The notes: generated by a model from the sequence alone, not told the origin. Shown: positions 10,447 to 20,295, counted from the first letter of the stretch. The stretch: 64,000 nucleotides of DNA from Acanthosepion pharaonis (GCA_903632075.3 CAHIKZ030000024.1:2177501-2241500); one strand, 5' to 3'. Program-made: numbers and translations.

Positions 10447-10767
10447 GTTATGCCTCATGAAATAATTTAGACACGTTTTTTTATGTCTAATTATTCTCAA
10501 TAACAGCCTCTCATAATTACGGACACATTTTTAGTGCCCCTCTTAAAGGAAGAAAGAAAATTACTATGTTGATGCATATTCATTTTGTTCTGAGTACTTT
10601 CGACAGTAACACAGTATAAATAAGTGTCCAAACGTCAAGGGAGGCAACTAAATTATTAAAATTTCTAACAAATTTAAAAAAGAAAACAAGAAGATATTTA
10701 ATGAGACATATCTTAATAAAAACCTGCTCTCAATATACATATTAACGACTTCCCATACTTAATACTA
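10443..10767. other. No recognised feature
   Basis: Unique-looking AT-rich sequence between a microsatellite and a SINE. Confidence 0.4.
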
Positions 10768-10885
10768 TAGGCGGTGTAATGGTTAGCAAGCTTGTCTCGC
10801 TAGCACAATTACGAATGAGTAGTGAGTTCGATCCTCACTGGGTGCCCCATACTCTCGGCCTTGTGCCACATCTAAACTACGCTTA
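10768..10885 (+). mobile_element. tRNA-derived SINE (family S2)
   Basis: The head reads GGCGGTGTAATGGTTAGCAA, an A-box-like start. About 45 bases on is GTGAGTTCGATCCTCAC, an excellent B box with a self-pairing T arm. The body ends 'cggccttgtgccacatctaa'. A diverged minus copy lies at 57600-57735 and shares both the head and the 'cggccttgtgccacat' end. It is too diverged to be a working tRNA gene. Confidence 0.75.
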
Positions 10886-10934
10886 GAAAATCGCTACTTA
10901 ATACTTCTCGTTTTCACTCTCGCGAGGTCATGCG

Positions 10935-10942
10935 TGACGTCA
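10935..10942. promoter_or_regulatory. CRE-type palindrome TGACGTCA
   Basis: A perfect 8-bp ATF/CREB consensus in a CG-containing stretch (10918-10975) at the upstream side of the family C repeat. The position would suit an element promoter. A single 8-bp match could be chance, and no TATA box is evident. Confidence 0.4.
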
Positions 10943-11506
10943 CGAGCTGCGGTGCGATTTTCTCTTCCGCGTCTCCTGTACATGAGTTTGTCGTTGCATG
11001 GAAATCTGTCATGCAACAAAAAACAGATCATCATTATTGTTTTGTCCCTGTATTGTTTAATATATTGCAATGTAATTGTCATCTTTGATAATGGCTTATG
11101 TAAGCCAAAAGCTTAGATAGGATTTAAACAAGTATCAATATAGTGCTTTCCTTTTGTCTTTCAATGATAATGTTATTAAGCTTATCAGACAAGATGAAAG
11201 GAACTTACTTAAAATAAATAGACAAAATTTGTGTATATTATTTAATGAAACATGCATCTATCTATCTATCTATATAAATATAGATAATTAGACTCGTTTC
11301 GAAAAACCCTCGAATTTTTGATTTGCTAATCAAATCAATCTCGAGGGAAAAAAAGGTTTTAAAAAAAGAAAGAGCTACAAACATGAACTTCTGCCGACAA
11401 AAAAAAAATCGCACAGATGCAGTTCTGAAGCCCAAAGAAAAAACCCGATACGAGTAACAACTAACTAACAAAAGAGCTCAATACAACCGTAGAGCAGACC
11501 TAGATA

Positions 11507-11625
11507 CACCTAGTGAGCCAGACAAACCTATGTTTTTAAACGGATCGTCAGGAAAGTTTGGCTCAAACTTTCCCTGACGATCCGTTTAGGTGAAACCTAG
11601 GTAGGTTTGTCTGGCTCACTAGGTG
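11507..11625. repeat. Near-perfect 119-bp hairpin
   Basis: CACCTAGTGAGCCAGACAAA at the left pairs with its complement at the right (ending 11625). The dyad continues through 'acggatcgtcaggaaagttt' to a centre at GTTTGGCTCAAAC, with a small asymmetric insertion in the right arm (aggtgaaacct). An RNA from either strand would fold into one long stem with almost no loop. Confidence 0.85.
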
Positions 11626-11645
11626 TATGGTTCTCTCTCTCTCTA

Positions 11646-11880
<235 letters not shown>

Positions 11881-12178
11881 TATATATTGTTGAGATGTTG
11901 AGTGTTTCCCCGTACGTGTATTGAAATAAGGACAAACACATACGTAGGGAAAATACTGGTATATCTGAAGAGGTATTTACAACAGAGAGATTAGTAGTCA
12001 AACGAACGCAGGTTAGTTAGTAACAATCAGAAAGAGTATAAAGTCCAACTGTATCTTCCGGTAGAGAGACGGAAGTGTGATGGTCACCTGATCTTCCCGA
12101 GAACTCTCTAGAACTGTCCTATTAGTAGTAGAGAGATCAGTCCATTCGGATGAGAAGGTGGGTGGCCCCAACGCCTTT
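11881..12178. other. Unclassified insertion between family C copies
   Basis: About 295 bp starting TGTTGAGATGTTGAGTG and ending before 'cctttcatgcaacaaaaaca', which resumes family C. It has LTR-like composition, but I find no matching TG...CA inverted ends or target duplication, so it stays unclassified. Confidence 0.3.
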
Positions 12179-12491
12179 CATGCAACAAAAACAGTCTATC
12201 ATTATTGTTTTGTCCGTGTATTGTTTAATATATTGAAATTTAATGTAAGCCAAAAGCTTAGATAGGATTAAAGAAAAAAACATGCATCAATATGGTGGTT
12301 TTCTTTCATCTTACAATGATAACGTAATTAAGGTTATCAGACAATATGAAAGGAATTTACTTAAAATAAATAGACAAAACTTATCTATATTATTTAATGA
12401 AATCTGCATCAATATATATATATATATATATATATTGATGCATGTTCCATTAAATAATATACACAAGTGTTGTGTATTTATTTTATGTAAA

Positions 12492-12495
<4 letters not shown>
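12179..12495. repeat. Family C fragments around a TA tract
   Basis: The plus-strand family C segment (12179-12408) ends in 'aatgaaatctgcatcaata'. A TA run (about 12408-12435) follows, and then the inverse 'tattgatgcatgttccatta'. The TA run is thus the exact centre of a palindrome with arms of at least 27 bases. Confidence 0.75.

Positions 12496-12541
<46 letters not shown>
12496..12541. repeat. TA microsatellite
   Basis: About 23 TA units, abutting the PLE reverse transcriptase relic. Confidence 0.95.
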
Positions 12542-12544
<3 letters not shown>

Positions 12545-12853
12545 GCTTATTGTTATCTTTGTTAAGTTCTTACGTCAACTTGAGGAGGAAGTTTTGTTGA
12601 AAGATTTTTTGACGTCCATTATTTCTGCTATGTTTTTAACTAAAATAAGGGTATCATCTACATATCTTAGGCAGATGGAGGAGTTTTTGGTGGTGCTAAA
12701 TATATCATTTTCATGCAGAAGTTGCTGAAGGTTGGACTCAGAAGGCCCTATAGAAATGCTACCACATTGCACATAAACGTTATGTTTGTGATCATAGAAT
12801 GGGACTTCAGTGGTACAGGTTGAAAGCAATTTTCTTAGTATTTTAGGTTTCAT
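12542..12853 (-). pseudogene. PLE reverse transcriptase relic with YVDD
   Basis: The minus-strand frame 12575-12853 reads ...STTEVPFYDH-like sequence, then LQQLLHENDIFSTTKNSSIC, then LRYVDDTLILVKNIAEI and DVKKSFNKTSSSS. The YVDD box is the reverse transcriptase catalytic motif (two metal-binding Asp). The continuation ELNKDN after a stop matches the start of the relic at 15209-15336 (ELNKDNKIHFLDILIDTNDI), a stretch typical of Penelope-like reverse transcriptases. It is truncated at both ends, with a stop, and cut by the TA tract. It would be a nuclear RNA-dependent polymerase for element copying if intact. Confidence 0.65.
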
Positions 12854-13094
12854 TTTTAATGGGGGCAGAGATGAATTTTACATATATTTCTTTTATGTTT
12901 CTCTTTCTTTAAATGTCTCTCTTTGTTTCCAGTTTATTTTCCACAAAGCCTCTTTATATTTTTGTCCCCCTCAATTGTCTCTCTTCTCTAATTTCCACGT
13001 CTCTCTTTTATTCATTTCATCAATCTTCCTTCATTGAACCACACGCTCTATCTCTGATATTGAGCACGTCATCTCATAAATATAGCACACCCTA

Positions 13095-13098
<4 letters not shown>
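12854..13098. other. Pyrimidine-rich segment without recognised feature
   Basis: Plus strand rich in TCTCTTT and CCTTC. The open frames are low complexity and I do not support a gene. Confidence 0.4.
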
Positions 13099-13099
<1 letters not shown>

Positions 13100-13149
<50 letters not shown>

Positions 13150-13219
13150 AAATAAAAAGAAAGAATATATATATATATATAGATAGATAGATAGATAGAT
13201 AAAGAATATATATATATAT

Positions 13220-13290
<71 letters not shown>
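13100..13290. repeat. TA and GATA microsatellites
   Basis: TA runs at 13100-13145, 13166-13180 and 13228-13288, with GATA units at 13180-13200. Confidence 0.95.
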
Positions 13291-13622
13291 AGGCATAGTG
13301 GAGTAATGGATAGCGGCTTGATTGAGCGAGTTCGAATTCCAGTCGAATCCATTACATTCCTTGGTATGAATCCTCTTCTTCCCTCCAGCTATGGGTAAAT
13401 ATAGCCTTGGTTGGCAACTGGTCGAGGAGAAGAACAACTCTGAATTCAAAACCTGCGGAGGGTCGTTTGTGGACCTTGTGGCACGTAGTGCACCAGGTCT
13501 CTGTATTCGGCCCGTCAAAAAGTGTGGAAGGTCCTGTATGAAACCATCACCACTATAATCAAATCTCAAATTGTCGGACTGTCGGTTTCCTAGAACTGAT
13601 CTGATCAGATTTGATTAAGCAG
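13290..13622 (+). mobile_element. tRNA-derived SINE (family S1)
   Basis: The head reads GCATAGTGGAGTAATGGATA (A-box region), then GAGTTCGAATTCCAGTCGAA about 35 bases on (B box). The body contains 'ctatgggtaaatatagcctt' and 'ggttggcaactggtcgagga', and the tail has 'tctgtattcggcccgtcaaa'. Related copies: 28433-28722 (minus, with target duplication), 17262-17420 (tail only, minus), 63665-63990 (body and tail), and tandem heads at 59855-60485. Confidence 0.8.
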
Positions 13623-13626
13623 AGGC

Positions 13627-13629
<3 letters not shown>

Positions 13630-13702
<73 letters not shown>
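13630..13702. repeat. TA microsatellite
   Basis: About 36 TA units separating the S1 SINE from PLE-like family B. Confidence 0.95.
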
Positions 13703-13707
<5 letters not shown>

Positions 13708-13732
13708 ATTATTCACAAAACTAATAAAAAAA

Positions 13733-14215
13733 GGTTAATGATTTTTAAATGGCGAGACATCCATCTCGCAAACAATTCAAATATTACACAAAAACCTTAG
13801 ATCCGTTATGAATGAATTGATCCTTGTTCATATAAATTTCTGCCGTATTAGTTGTTATTTTTACACAAGCTTTCGTCTGTTCATACAGACATCTTCAGGT
13901 ATATAATAGATGTTGTTCTTGTTTTTTCTCTTAGTAATAAGAGGACATCGAAAATATATGTGTATTGTATCCGAAATGCTATTAAAAATGAGATATTGTT
14001 TTTGAACGCGCCAATGCAACGCTGAGTTTGATTTTTGTTTTTTCTTTTTAAATGTTTGCGTTTATACCAAATATGGTAATGAACAAATTATTTTACTGGT
14101 AAAATTTACTGTCAAAGTGGCATGAACTATATTGTTCAATAATTTAATGTCGCACTTATTAACCAAAAGACGCACATGGATCGGTTATTTAAATTACAAT
14201 AAACGTGCAAGGATC
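13733..14215 (-). mobile_element. PLE-like terminal repeat family B, inverted copy
   Basis: Minus-strand copy of a unit of about 530 bp. It carries CTGAAGA-T-GTCTG-tatgaa-CAGAC-GAAAGC on the minus strand (13871-13898). The next two copies are in plus orientation, giving an inverted-then-direct arrangement. I see no coding capacity. A PLE link is supported by the nearby reverse transcriptase relics (12575-12853 and 15209-15336). Confidence 0.6.
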
Positions 14216-14223
14216 AATTCATT

Positions 14224-14756
14224 AATAAAATTTACCAGTAAAATAATTTGTTCATTACCATATTTGGTATAAACGCAAACATTTAAAAAAGAAATTAAAA
14301 AATCAAACTCAGCGTTGCATTGGCGCGTTCAAAAAAAAACAATATCTCATTTTCATTAGCATTTCGGATACAATACATATATTTTCGATGTCCTCTTATT
14401 ACTAAGAGAAAAAAAAAAATAACATCTATTATATACCTGAAGATGTCTGTATGAACAGACGAAAGCTTGTGTAAAATAACAACTAATACGGCAGAAATTT
14501 ATATGAACAAGGATCAATTCATTCATAACGGATCTAAGGTTTTTGTGTACTATTTGAATTGTTTGCGAGATGGATGTCTCGCCATTTAAAATCATTAACC
14601 TTTTGCATTAGTTTTGTGTGAATAATTCATGTATTTGTAAATTGATTGCACGTTTATTGTAATTTAAATAACCGATCCATGTGCGTCTTTTTGGTTAATA
14701 AGTGCGACATTACTGTAATTATTGAACAATATAGTTCATGCCACTTTTGACAGTAA
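14224..14756 (+). mobile_element. PLE-like terminal repeat family B, direct copy 1
   Basis: Starts 'aaaatttaccagtaaaataa' and runs through 'tggtataaacgcaaacattt', 'cagcgttgcattggcgcgtt' and the hairpin at 14437-14464, to 'gatggatgtctcgccattta' and 'taaccgatccatgtgcgtct'. The next copy starts about 533 bp further on with the same words. The hairpin is CTGAAGA (14437-14443), T, GTCTG (14445-14449), loop, CAGAC (14456-14460), GAAA (14461-14464). Confidence 0.65.
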
Positions 14757-15195
14757 AATTTACCAGTAAAATAATTTGTTCATTACCATATTTGGTATAA
14801 ACGCAAACATTTAAAAAAGAAATTCAAAAATCAAACTCAGCGTTGCATTGGCGCGTTCTAAAAAACAATATCTCATTTTTCAATAGCATTTCGGATACAA
14901 TACACATATATTTTCGATGTCCTCTTATTACTAAGAGAAAAAACAAGAACAACATCTATTATATACCTGAAGATGTCTGTATGAACAGACGAAAGCTTGT
15001 GTAAAATAACAACTAATACGGCAGAAATTTATATGAACAAGGATCAATTCATTCATAATGGATCTAAGGTTTTTGTGTACTATTTGAATTGTTTGCGAGA
15101 TGGATGTCTCGCCATTTTAAAATCATTAACCTTTTGCATTAGTTTTGTGTGAATAATTCATGTATTTGTAAATTGATTGCACGTTTATTGTAATA
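14757..15195 (+). mobile_element. PLE-like terminal repeat family B, direct copy 2
   Basis: Same unit as the previous entry, with the hairpin at 14967-14994. It is truncated by a TA tract at 15193, after 'ttgcacgtttattgtaat'. Similarity to copy 1 is very high by eye, including the hairpin loop, so duplication is recent relative to the other relics. Confidence 0.65.
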
Positions 15196-15208
15196 TATAT
15201 ATATATAT

Positions 15209-15329
15209 ATATAAGATATATATAAGATTTTTGTTGGTAGTTTTCCTTATATTGGGAGGGAGAAAATGTGATATCATTGGTGTCTATTAAGATGTCAAGG
15301 AAATGGATTTTGTTATCTTTGTTAAGTTC

Positions 15330-15336
<7 letters not shown>
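15209..15336 (-). pseudogene. PLE reverse transcriptase relic, downstream part
   Basis: Minus-strand translation gives ELNKDNKIHFLDILIDTNDI and TFSPSQYKENYQQKSY. This is the segment that follows YVDD in PLE reverse transcriptases and continues the relic at 12575-12853. It is bounded on both sides by TA tracts. Past the tract at 15337-15374, 'cgaacttaacaaagataata' repeats the same sequence inverted, so the tract sits at the centre of a palindrome. Confidence 0.6.
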
Positions 15337-15375
<39 letters not shown>

Positions 15376-15410
15376 GAACTTAACAAAGATAATAAATAAA
15401 GATATAAAAG

Positions 15411-15460
<50 letters not shown>
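15337..15460. repeat. TA microsatellites
   Basis: Two TA runs (about 15331-15374 and 15413-15457) with a short inverted PLE fragment between them, then TATG units. Confidence 0.9.
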
Positions 15461-15469
<9 letters not shown>

Positions 15470-15470
<1 letters not shown>

Positions 15471-15862
15471 GTATTGGCAGCATAAGTTATGCTAATATAC
15501 TTTTATTCTGATCTTCTCTAATTCTGTAATGACTTCTTAATTTCGATATTAAATACATCGAGAAATTCATTTTTCTTTTATTTTATTTTCATTTTTATTT
15601 TCCCAAGTACTTTCAATCACATCTGAGATAGTCTTTAAATGTGACTTGCTAAGACAAAATTTAATGGAACTGATAGTTGTGATTTTTTGTAAACATGCAT
15701 GAACATTCTCTGTTATAATTATTTTACAATTAACTGTTGAAGCTATGGCGTTTTTAATTTTTTTGTTCTAAGGGAGGTAACTTTAATTTGTATGATTATA
15801 TCCGATTTTGTTCAAAAACATTTTTAAACATTTTTAAAAACTTTACTATTTTAAAACATACG

Positions 15863-15909
<47 letters not shown>

Positions 15910-16156
15910 ATGTGTGTACGTATGTATGTGTGCATGTATGTATGCATATATTTAGATAGCAAATTCTCTTTTAGACATGTCTGATTGAATAAGTTGCAAA
16001 CATTATGTTTTCGTTTTTTTTTTTTTAATTTTTTCTTAAAATTGCTCTGTAACAGCGAGAATCATTTTATTTCCCATATACTTTACATCGATTTCTGAGA
16101 TCATGAACAGTGGTAAGCCAAAAACTATGTGTAGTTATCCATTACTGAATATTATA
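15470..16156. other. No recognised feature apart from a microsatellite
   Basis: AT-rich. A TA/TG/TATG tract lies at 15862-15950. Nothing else stands out. Confidence 0.5.
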
Positions 16157-16472
16157 TACAGGGATTGGACAAAATAATTGGAACACTTGTTAAATTCGAA
16201 GAAAATTTATTTAATATGAATTTGCCCTCATTTAGCCTCACAGACAGCTTTAATACGTCTAGGAATGGAATCATACATCTTCCTGACTTCATCCAGAGGA
16301 ATTTTTAGTCATTCTTCCATTAAAACCTTCTCCAGCTCTTTACGACACGACGGTGGAGGATAGCGTCTCCTATCTACCATGCAGGACAACTATTGGACTG
16401 AGACATTTTCGTGATATGGCGGCCCAAACTATCACTGATCCACCTCCATGCTTCACTGTTAGAAGAAGGCAG

Positions 16473-16754
16473 TCAGTGTTGTAAGCTTCTTTGGGCTGCC
16501 TCCACACAAAAACTCGCTCTGAAGTTATAAAAAGAGAAAAAACTGGCCTTGTTTGAGAATATTACTTGCTTCCATTGGTCTGCACACCAGGCAGTGTGAT
16601 CTCTGCACCACTTCAACCTCTTTTGAATGTTGCGAGTGGAGAGAAGAGGTTTTCTCACAGCGGCTCTTCCATGATATGCAGCCTTTTGGGGTTCATGGTG
16701 AACAGTTTTAGTAGAAACTGAACTATTCAGATGGTTATTCAACTCAGCAGACAC
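16473..16754 (-). pseudogene. Tc1-like transposase, middle part with damaged catalytic site
   Basis: Reads AELNNHLNSSVSTKTVH, then RKPLLSTRNIQKRLKWCRDH and WKQVIFSNKASF. In active Tc1-like enzymes the last stretch is W-x-x-V-x-[FW]-S-D-E, where D is the first residue of the DDE triad. This copy has N at that place. The reading frame is lost soon after, and the region with the second Asp is deleted. Confidence 0.78.
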
Positions 16755-16804
16755 TTTGGCCGCATTTGTCCAATGATGTTTGCTACATTGCGTTTCAATG
16801 TACG

Positions 16805-17005
16805 TCAGTCCATGTCAGTAAGTTTGCAAGTCCGGCCCGAATTGCTACGGTTGCTAGAAGTCTTGCCCTGTTTCTCGAATTGCATCAGTGTTCTTGATAT
16901 GGTAGTTCTTGAAAAACCAAACAGTTCAGCAACCTTAGTGATCGAAGCTCCTGCCCTGCGAGCTCCAACAATTTGCTCTTTTTTGAACTCGGAGAGGTCA
17001 CGCAT
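16805..17005 (-). pseudogene. Tc1-like transposase, N-terminal DNA-binding part
   Basis: 67 codons from MRDLSEFKKEQIVGARRAGA, then SITKVAELFGFSRTTISRTL. This is the first helix-turn-helix of the paired-like DNA-binding domain that recognises the element ends. The start codon is natural for the family (MRDLS/GKTKDLS-type beginnings). A stop after CKLTDMD, in a CGA-to-TGA context, ends the frame. The next residues (RTLKR) follow the stop and the frame then shifts. Confidence 0.8.
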
Positions 17006-17172
17006 TTAGCTAAAATTTTATTAAATTCTAAAATTAAATAAGACAAAGACAGTAAATTAGATAAATAAACGTATTTACAATAGATAGAAGTTTTAGTTAA
17101 AGTTCTTAATATAATAAGTCTTTGAAATATAGGAGTGGACTTTGCAACTGTTCCAATTATTTTGTTGAACCC

Positions 17173-17175
<3 letters not shown>

Positions 17176-17262
<87 letters not shown>
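17176..17262. repeat. TA and TG microsatellite
   Basis: TA run to 17240 and TG run to 17262, beginning at the right TA target site of the Tc1-like element. Confidence 0.95.
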
Positions 17263-17425
17263 TGGACTCTCCCGCCGAATTCGACGTATGAGGGTCAAGT
17301 AGCTCAGTTCCTAGGAACCGACGGCCCAGACACCAGTACATATGATTTGATAATAATGTTGAAGGCTTTGTGCAGAATCATCCACACTTTTTGAAGGGCC
17401 GAATACAGAGACATGGTAAAAAAAA
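17263..17425 (-). mobile_element. S1 SINE tail, partial
   Basis: 'ccacactttttgaagggccg' followed by 'aatacagagacatgg' is the complement of the tail of the SINE at 13290-13622. The head is missing, so this is a truncated or rearranged copy. The left part (17263-17380) has no match that I can identify. Confidence 0.5.
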
Positions 17426-17734
17426 AACAGCTTACAATTAGAGAGTTGAAATCTAACGCAAAAGATTATAAGAATTATTATAAAAAAAAATATATTATAA
17501 ATAAAAATTATCGTATATTGTTATTATGACGGTCCATGGAAAAGGTTCCTTCCTTGCAAGATTGAAAACGCAAAATCGGCCCTTTTCAGGGTTATAACTC
17601 ATTCAAATTGTTAACCCCCCATTTGAGGATGTGCTTCAGTTGAACGCCATTGTTGTTACTAATCTTGATTTTCGGGTGAGTTGACTTTAAACTTAAACTG
17701 CTTCAACTGAACGCAAAAATTCTCACTAATGAAA
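17426..17734. other. No recognised feature
   Basis: Unique-looking sequence without coding signal. Confidence 0.4.
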
Positions 17735-18015
17735 CACCATGTTTGATGGATGTCAGTTATCAGTTATCTCCTGTTAATTCCCCCTCTCCACAACCTTAAC
17801 CGAGTATTGAACTCACACTCTTTGGGTCCTGTCACTGGATCTAACCAACGCCACATGGCACAGTGGAACTAGAACAGTCTACCCCAGTGAGCGAAATAAA
17901 GGGTTCAGTTCGACATTCCAACCACCTGAAGAAGGCCGGAGCGTACAACGGCCGAAACGTTGTGTTAAATATGGCAACAAAGATGAGGACAATAGTCCGA
18001 ATAATGTAAATAATG
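17735..18015. mobile_element. PLE family A terminal piece with the clearest hairpin
   Basis: The tRNA-like block is on the minus strand at 17735-17850, with its A-box end at about 17852-17866. From 17866 the plus arm reads 'cagtggaactagaacagtct', GGGTTCAGTTCGACATTCCA, then the intact hairpin: CTGAAGA 17926-17932, extra A 17933, GGCCG 17934-17938, loop 17939-17948, CGGCC 17949-17953, GAAAC 17954-17958. One array unit follows and is cut after 'gtaaataatgt'. Confidence 0.75.
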
Positions 18016-19110
18016 TCTAAAATCTTCTGTTTGATGTTCACAAATTTATCCCATCACTTTTATCTCTTTATTACGGAAGGAAACCACGTATATTGAAAGA
18101 ATTTTTGTTTTCACCTTTGGAAAGAAACTCCAACTAAAGACATCCCAATTGAATGCACCTATTCCGTTGTACATGATACTGTTGGAGGGACTTAAATAAC
18201 ATTGAACATGACAGACAATCAAGAAAGAGAAAATATTTGCCATAGTTCTCATGTTCACGAAGGTTTTATTTTTGACGTTAGTTTATTAAATGATTTCATG
18301 AAAATATTTGTTGGTCTTGTTATATTCAATAGTGTTATTGTTTAAAGACTTAGGATCTGATTGTTATTGCAAAAATATCATTTCCCAATAAGTAGACCAA
18401 TATTTGTTGGTTTAAATACAAAGTGAGAGGTTTATATGATGCTTTTTTGAGAATTATAGTCATCGGTCAATACCATATATACAAAAAAGAAAGTGAAAAA
18501 AATAATTTTTTCCAAAAATGTGGCATTTCTGTATTGCAAAAACGGTAGCAAACGAAGAAAAAGTAAGGTCATTTTCAGATTCAGCGCCCTCAAATTAGCT
18601 AAAAAAGATATTTTTTTTATTTTTTATTTATTTTTTATTTATCTTTATTTTATTTATTTATTTATTTTTTTGTAGACCAAAATATCGGTTCGGCTCTGTG
18701 TGGTAAAAGCCCCTGCGGGCACTTGCCCAATAGTACCAAGTCAGTGAAACCGGTTATCCTCCCAATATCAGAATCCAATCAGGATTAACCTCATATTAAT
18801 AATGTGTACGTTTTTATCATTGGGCTACTCACGCAGAGAAGCGAAGACCCAGTTTTTATATTTTGTATTCAAAACGTTGTTAACACACAGGTTGCACAAA
18901 GAAGATTTTTATTTTAGTTTCTTTACAGATTAGGAAGTTATTTTTTCATACCGAAAATCTATGAAAACACAGCCATTCCAACCATTGATTATGGTGAGCA
19001 CATTCCCCATCTGAGAATTTACAGCCTTTCCGACCTCGGTAACAAATAAAAGAGCTCTTTGTGGCCTGACTTGTTCTAAGCAGAAAATCAATCTTCGCCA
19101 GTCAAATAGC
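18016..19110. other. No recognised gene; small shared repeat at the right edge
   Basis: AT-rich. 18600-18675 is a T-rich, TTTAT-repeated stretch. About 19045-19105 holds 'agctctttgtggcctgactt', which recurs at 20552-20600 beside the same composite family. I see no coding signal in frame with any known domain. Confidence 0.45.
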
Positions 19111-19116
19111 CATCAT

Positions 19117-19391
19117 ACCTGTTCTGGGTATGACGATAAACTACATCCGCGTCCTGGGTAAGACGATAAACTACATCCGCGTCCTGGGTAAGACGATAAA
19201 CTACATCCGCGTCCTGGGTATGACGATAAACTACATCCGCGTCCTGGGTAAGACGATAAACTACATGAGACAGGAAGGCTTTTGATCAGGAAGTTTTGAG
19301 GAACATGGAACCACTTCTTAAATGCTGTTGTTCCTAGGTCCATCCAGACCCGGGTTGGTAGCACCTGTCAGGGTCTCAGCTATGACCCTTC
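19117..19391 (+). repeat. Composite repeat, left part, with 30-bp minisatellite
   Basis: Five units of 'gacgataaactacatccgcg tcctgggtaa' type (19130-19270), then the conserved body ('gatcaggaagttttgaggaa', 'gtagcacctgtcagggtctc') up to 'agctatgac'. The body resumes as 'ccccccaaatggggtcaaaa' at 20296 beyond the LTR-like block, so the composite was interrupted there. Confidence 0.7.
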
Positions 19392-20295
19392 TGCTATGGT
19401 CCGGTTCCTTGTACCACGGTGATAGTCCAAGGTAGAACCAATAAAGAAGAACTCGAAGGCAGATATGGAATAACACAGATATATTACAAACAGGAATATA
19501 TACAGAGAAGTAGCAAAGTGTTAGTACGAACAATCAGGTTTAATTGTCTGAACACGACTCTGTTTCGGACTGCCTCTGACTCGACTGACTGACTGACTCG
19601 TTCGCTCGCTCTGACCGACTGACAGACTCCTGACGGACTTCACTCCAGACTTCAGACTGAACTCAAGACTTCAGACGAAACAGAGACTTCAGACGGAACA
19701 GAATTTAGTCACCCCCCACACACGAGGGCATCATGTGGCACAAGGCCGGTTTAACGTGGGATCTCCTAGGCCGTGGGCTCGGCCAAATATATGCCCATTG
19801 AACCCGTATAAACGGGTTCAGGGTTGGTTTACCACCCCGAAAGAGACTCCGCCCTTCGGCGTAGCCTCGTTCGGGTTCCTCCCCACCCGAAGGCAGAGAG
19901 TTCAACCGATCAGCCAGTCAGCCTGTCGCCCAACTTTGGACTGAACTCCCTGCTTCCTCTTGAGGTGCAGTATTTATTACGTATGGAATAGTCCATTATT
20001 TTATGTAGCACAAGGCCGGTTTAACGTGGGATCTCTGAGCCCTCGTGCTCGGCCAAAAATATGCCCTTTAAACCCGTATAAACGGGTTCAGGGTCGGTTT
20101 ACCTCCCCGAAAGAGACTCCGCCCTTCGGCATAGCCTCGTTCGGGTTCCTCCCCACCCGAAGGCAGAGAGTTCAACCGATCAGCCAGTCAGCCTGTCGCC
20201 CAACTTTGGACTAAACTCCCTGCTTCCTCTTGAGGTGCAGTATTTATTACGTATGGAATAGTCCATTATTTTATTATGGGTAAGGTCCCATAACA
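19392..20295 (-). mobile_element. Solo-LTR-like block with an internal 270-bp tandem duplication
   Basis: On the minus strand the block starts TGTTATGG and ends CCATAGCA, an 8-bp inverted end pair with one mismatch and the TG...CA form of an LTR. It is 904 bp long. Two tandem copies of 270 bp (19738-20007 and 20008-20277) each contain the hairpin AACCCGT-ATA-ACGGGTT. I see no retroviral-type coding region beside it, and no clear target duplication, which weakens the LTR call. Frames of 69 and 84 codons inside are copies of each other and look non-genic. Confidence 0.45.

Larger units (their letters stand above)
10886..11640 (+). mobile_element. PLE-like terminal repeat family C
   Basis: Includes a CRE-type palindrome, a 'ttgtcgttgcatggaaatctgtcatgcaac' region (10989-11018), and the hairpin TTGATAA-T-GGCTTA-TG-TAAGCC-AAAAGC (11085-11112). 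A segment 'acaagatgaaaggaacttac' follows, and the same segment recurs on the plus strand at 12330-12365. Parts are present inverted at 11750-11860 and again direct at 12180-12420, so this is another palindromic, repeatedly inverted family. Its hairpin resembles those of families A, B and D, but with ATAA and AAAA in place of AAGA and GAAA. Confidence 0.5.
16159..17175 (-). mobile_element. Tc1-like DNA transposon, defective
   Basis: The inverted ends CAGGGATTGGACAAAATAAT (left) and CAGGGGTTCAACAAAATAAT (right, complement) are flanked by TA on both sides (16157-16158 and 17176-17177), the Tc1/mariner target duplication. The length of 1,017 bp is shorter than the usual 1.3-1.6 kb, because the C-terminal half of the transposase is mostly deleted between about 16370 and 16400. 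The transposase lies on the minus strand in two broken pieces. The right end coincides with the start of a TA microsatellite. Confidence 0.88.

Noticed and set aside
10768..10885. Functional tRNA gene
   Set aside because: The A and B boxes are good, but the acceptor and D arms do not pair, and a SINE-type body follows with a second copy elsewhere.
11881..12178. Solo LTR starting TGTTGAGATG
   Set aside because: No matching CA end, no inverted terminal pair and no target duplication.
19735..20214. Two similar frames (69 and 84 codons) as duplicated genes
   Set aside because: Both lie in the 270-bp duplication of an LTR-like block and show no domain.
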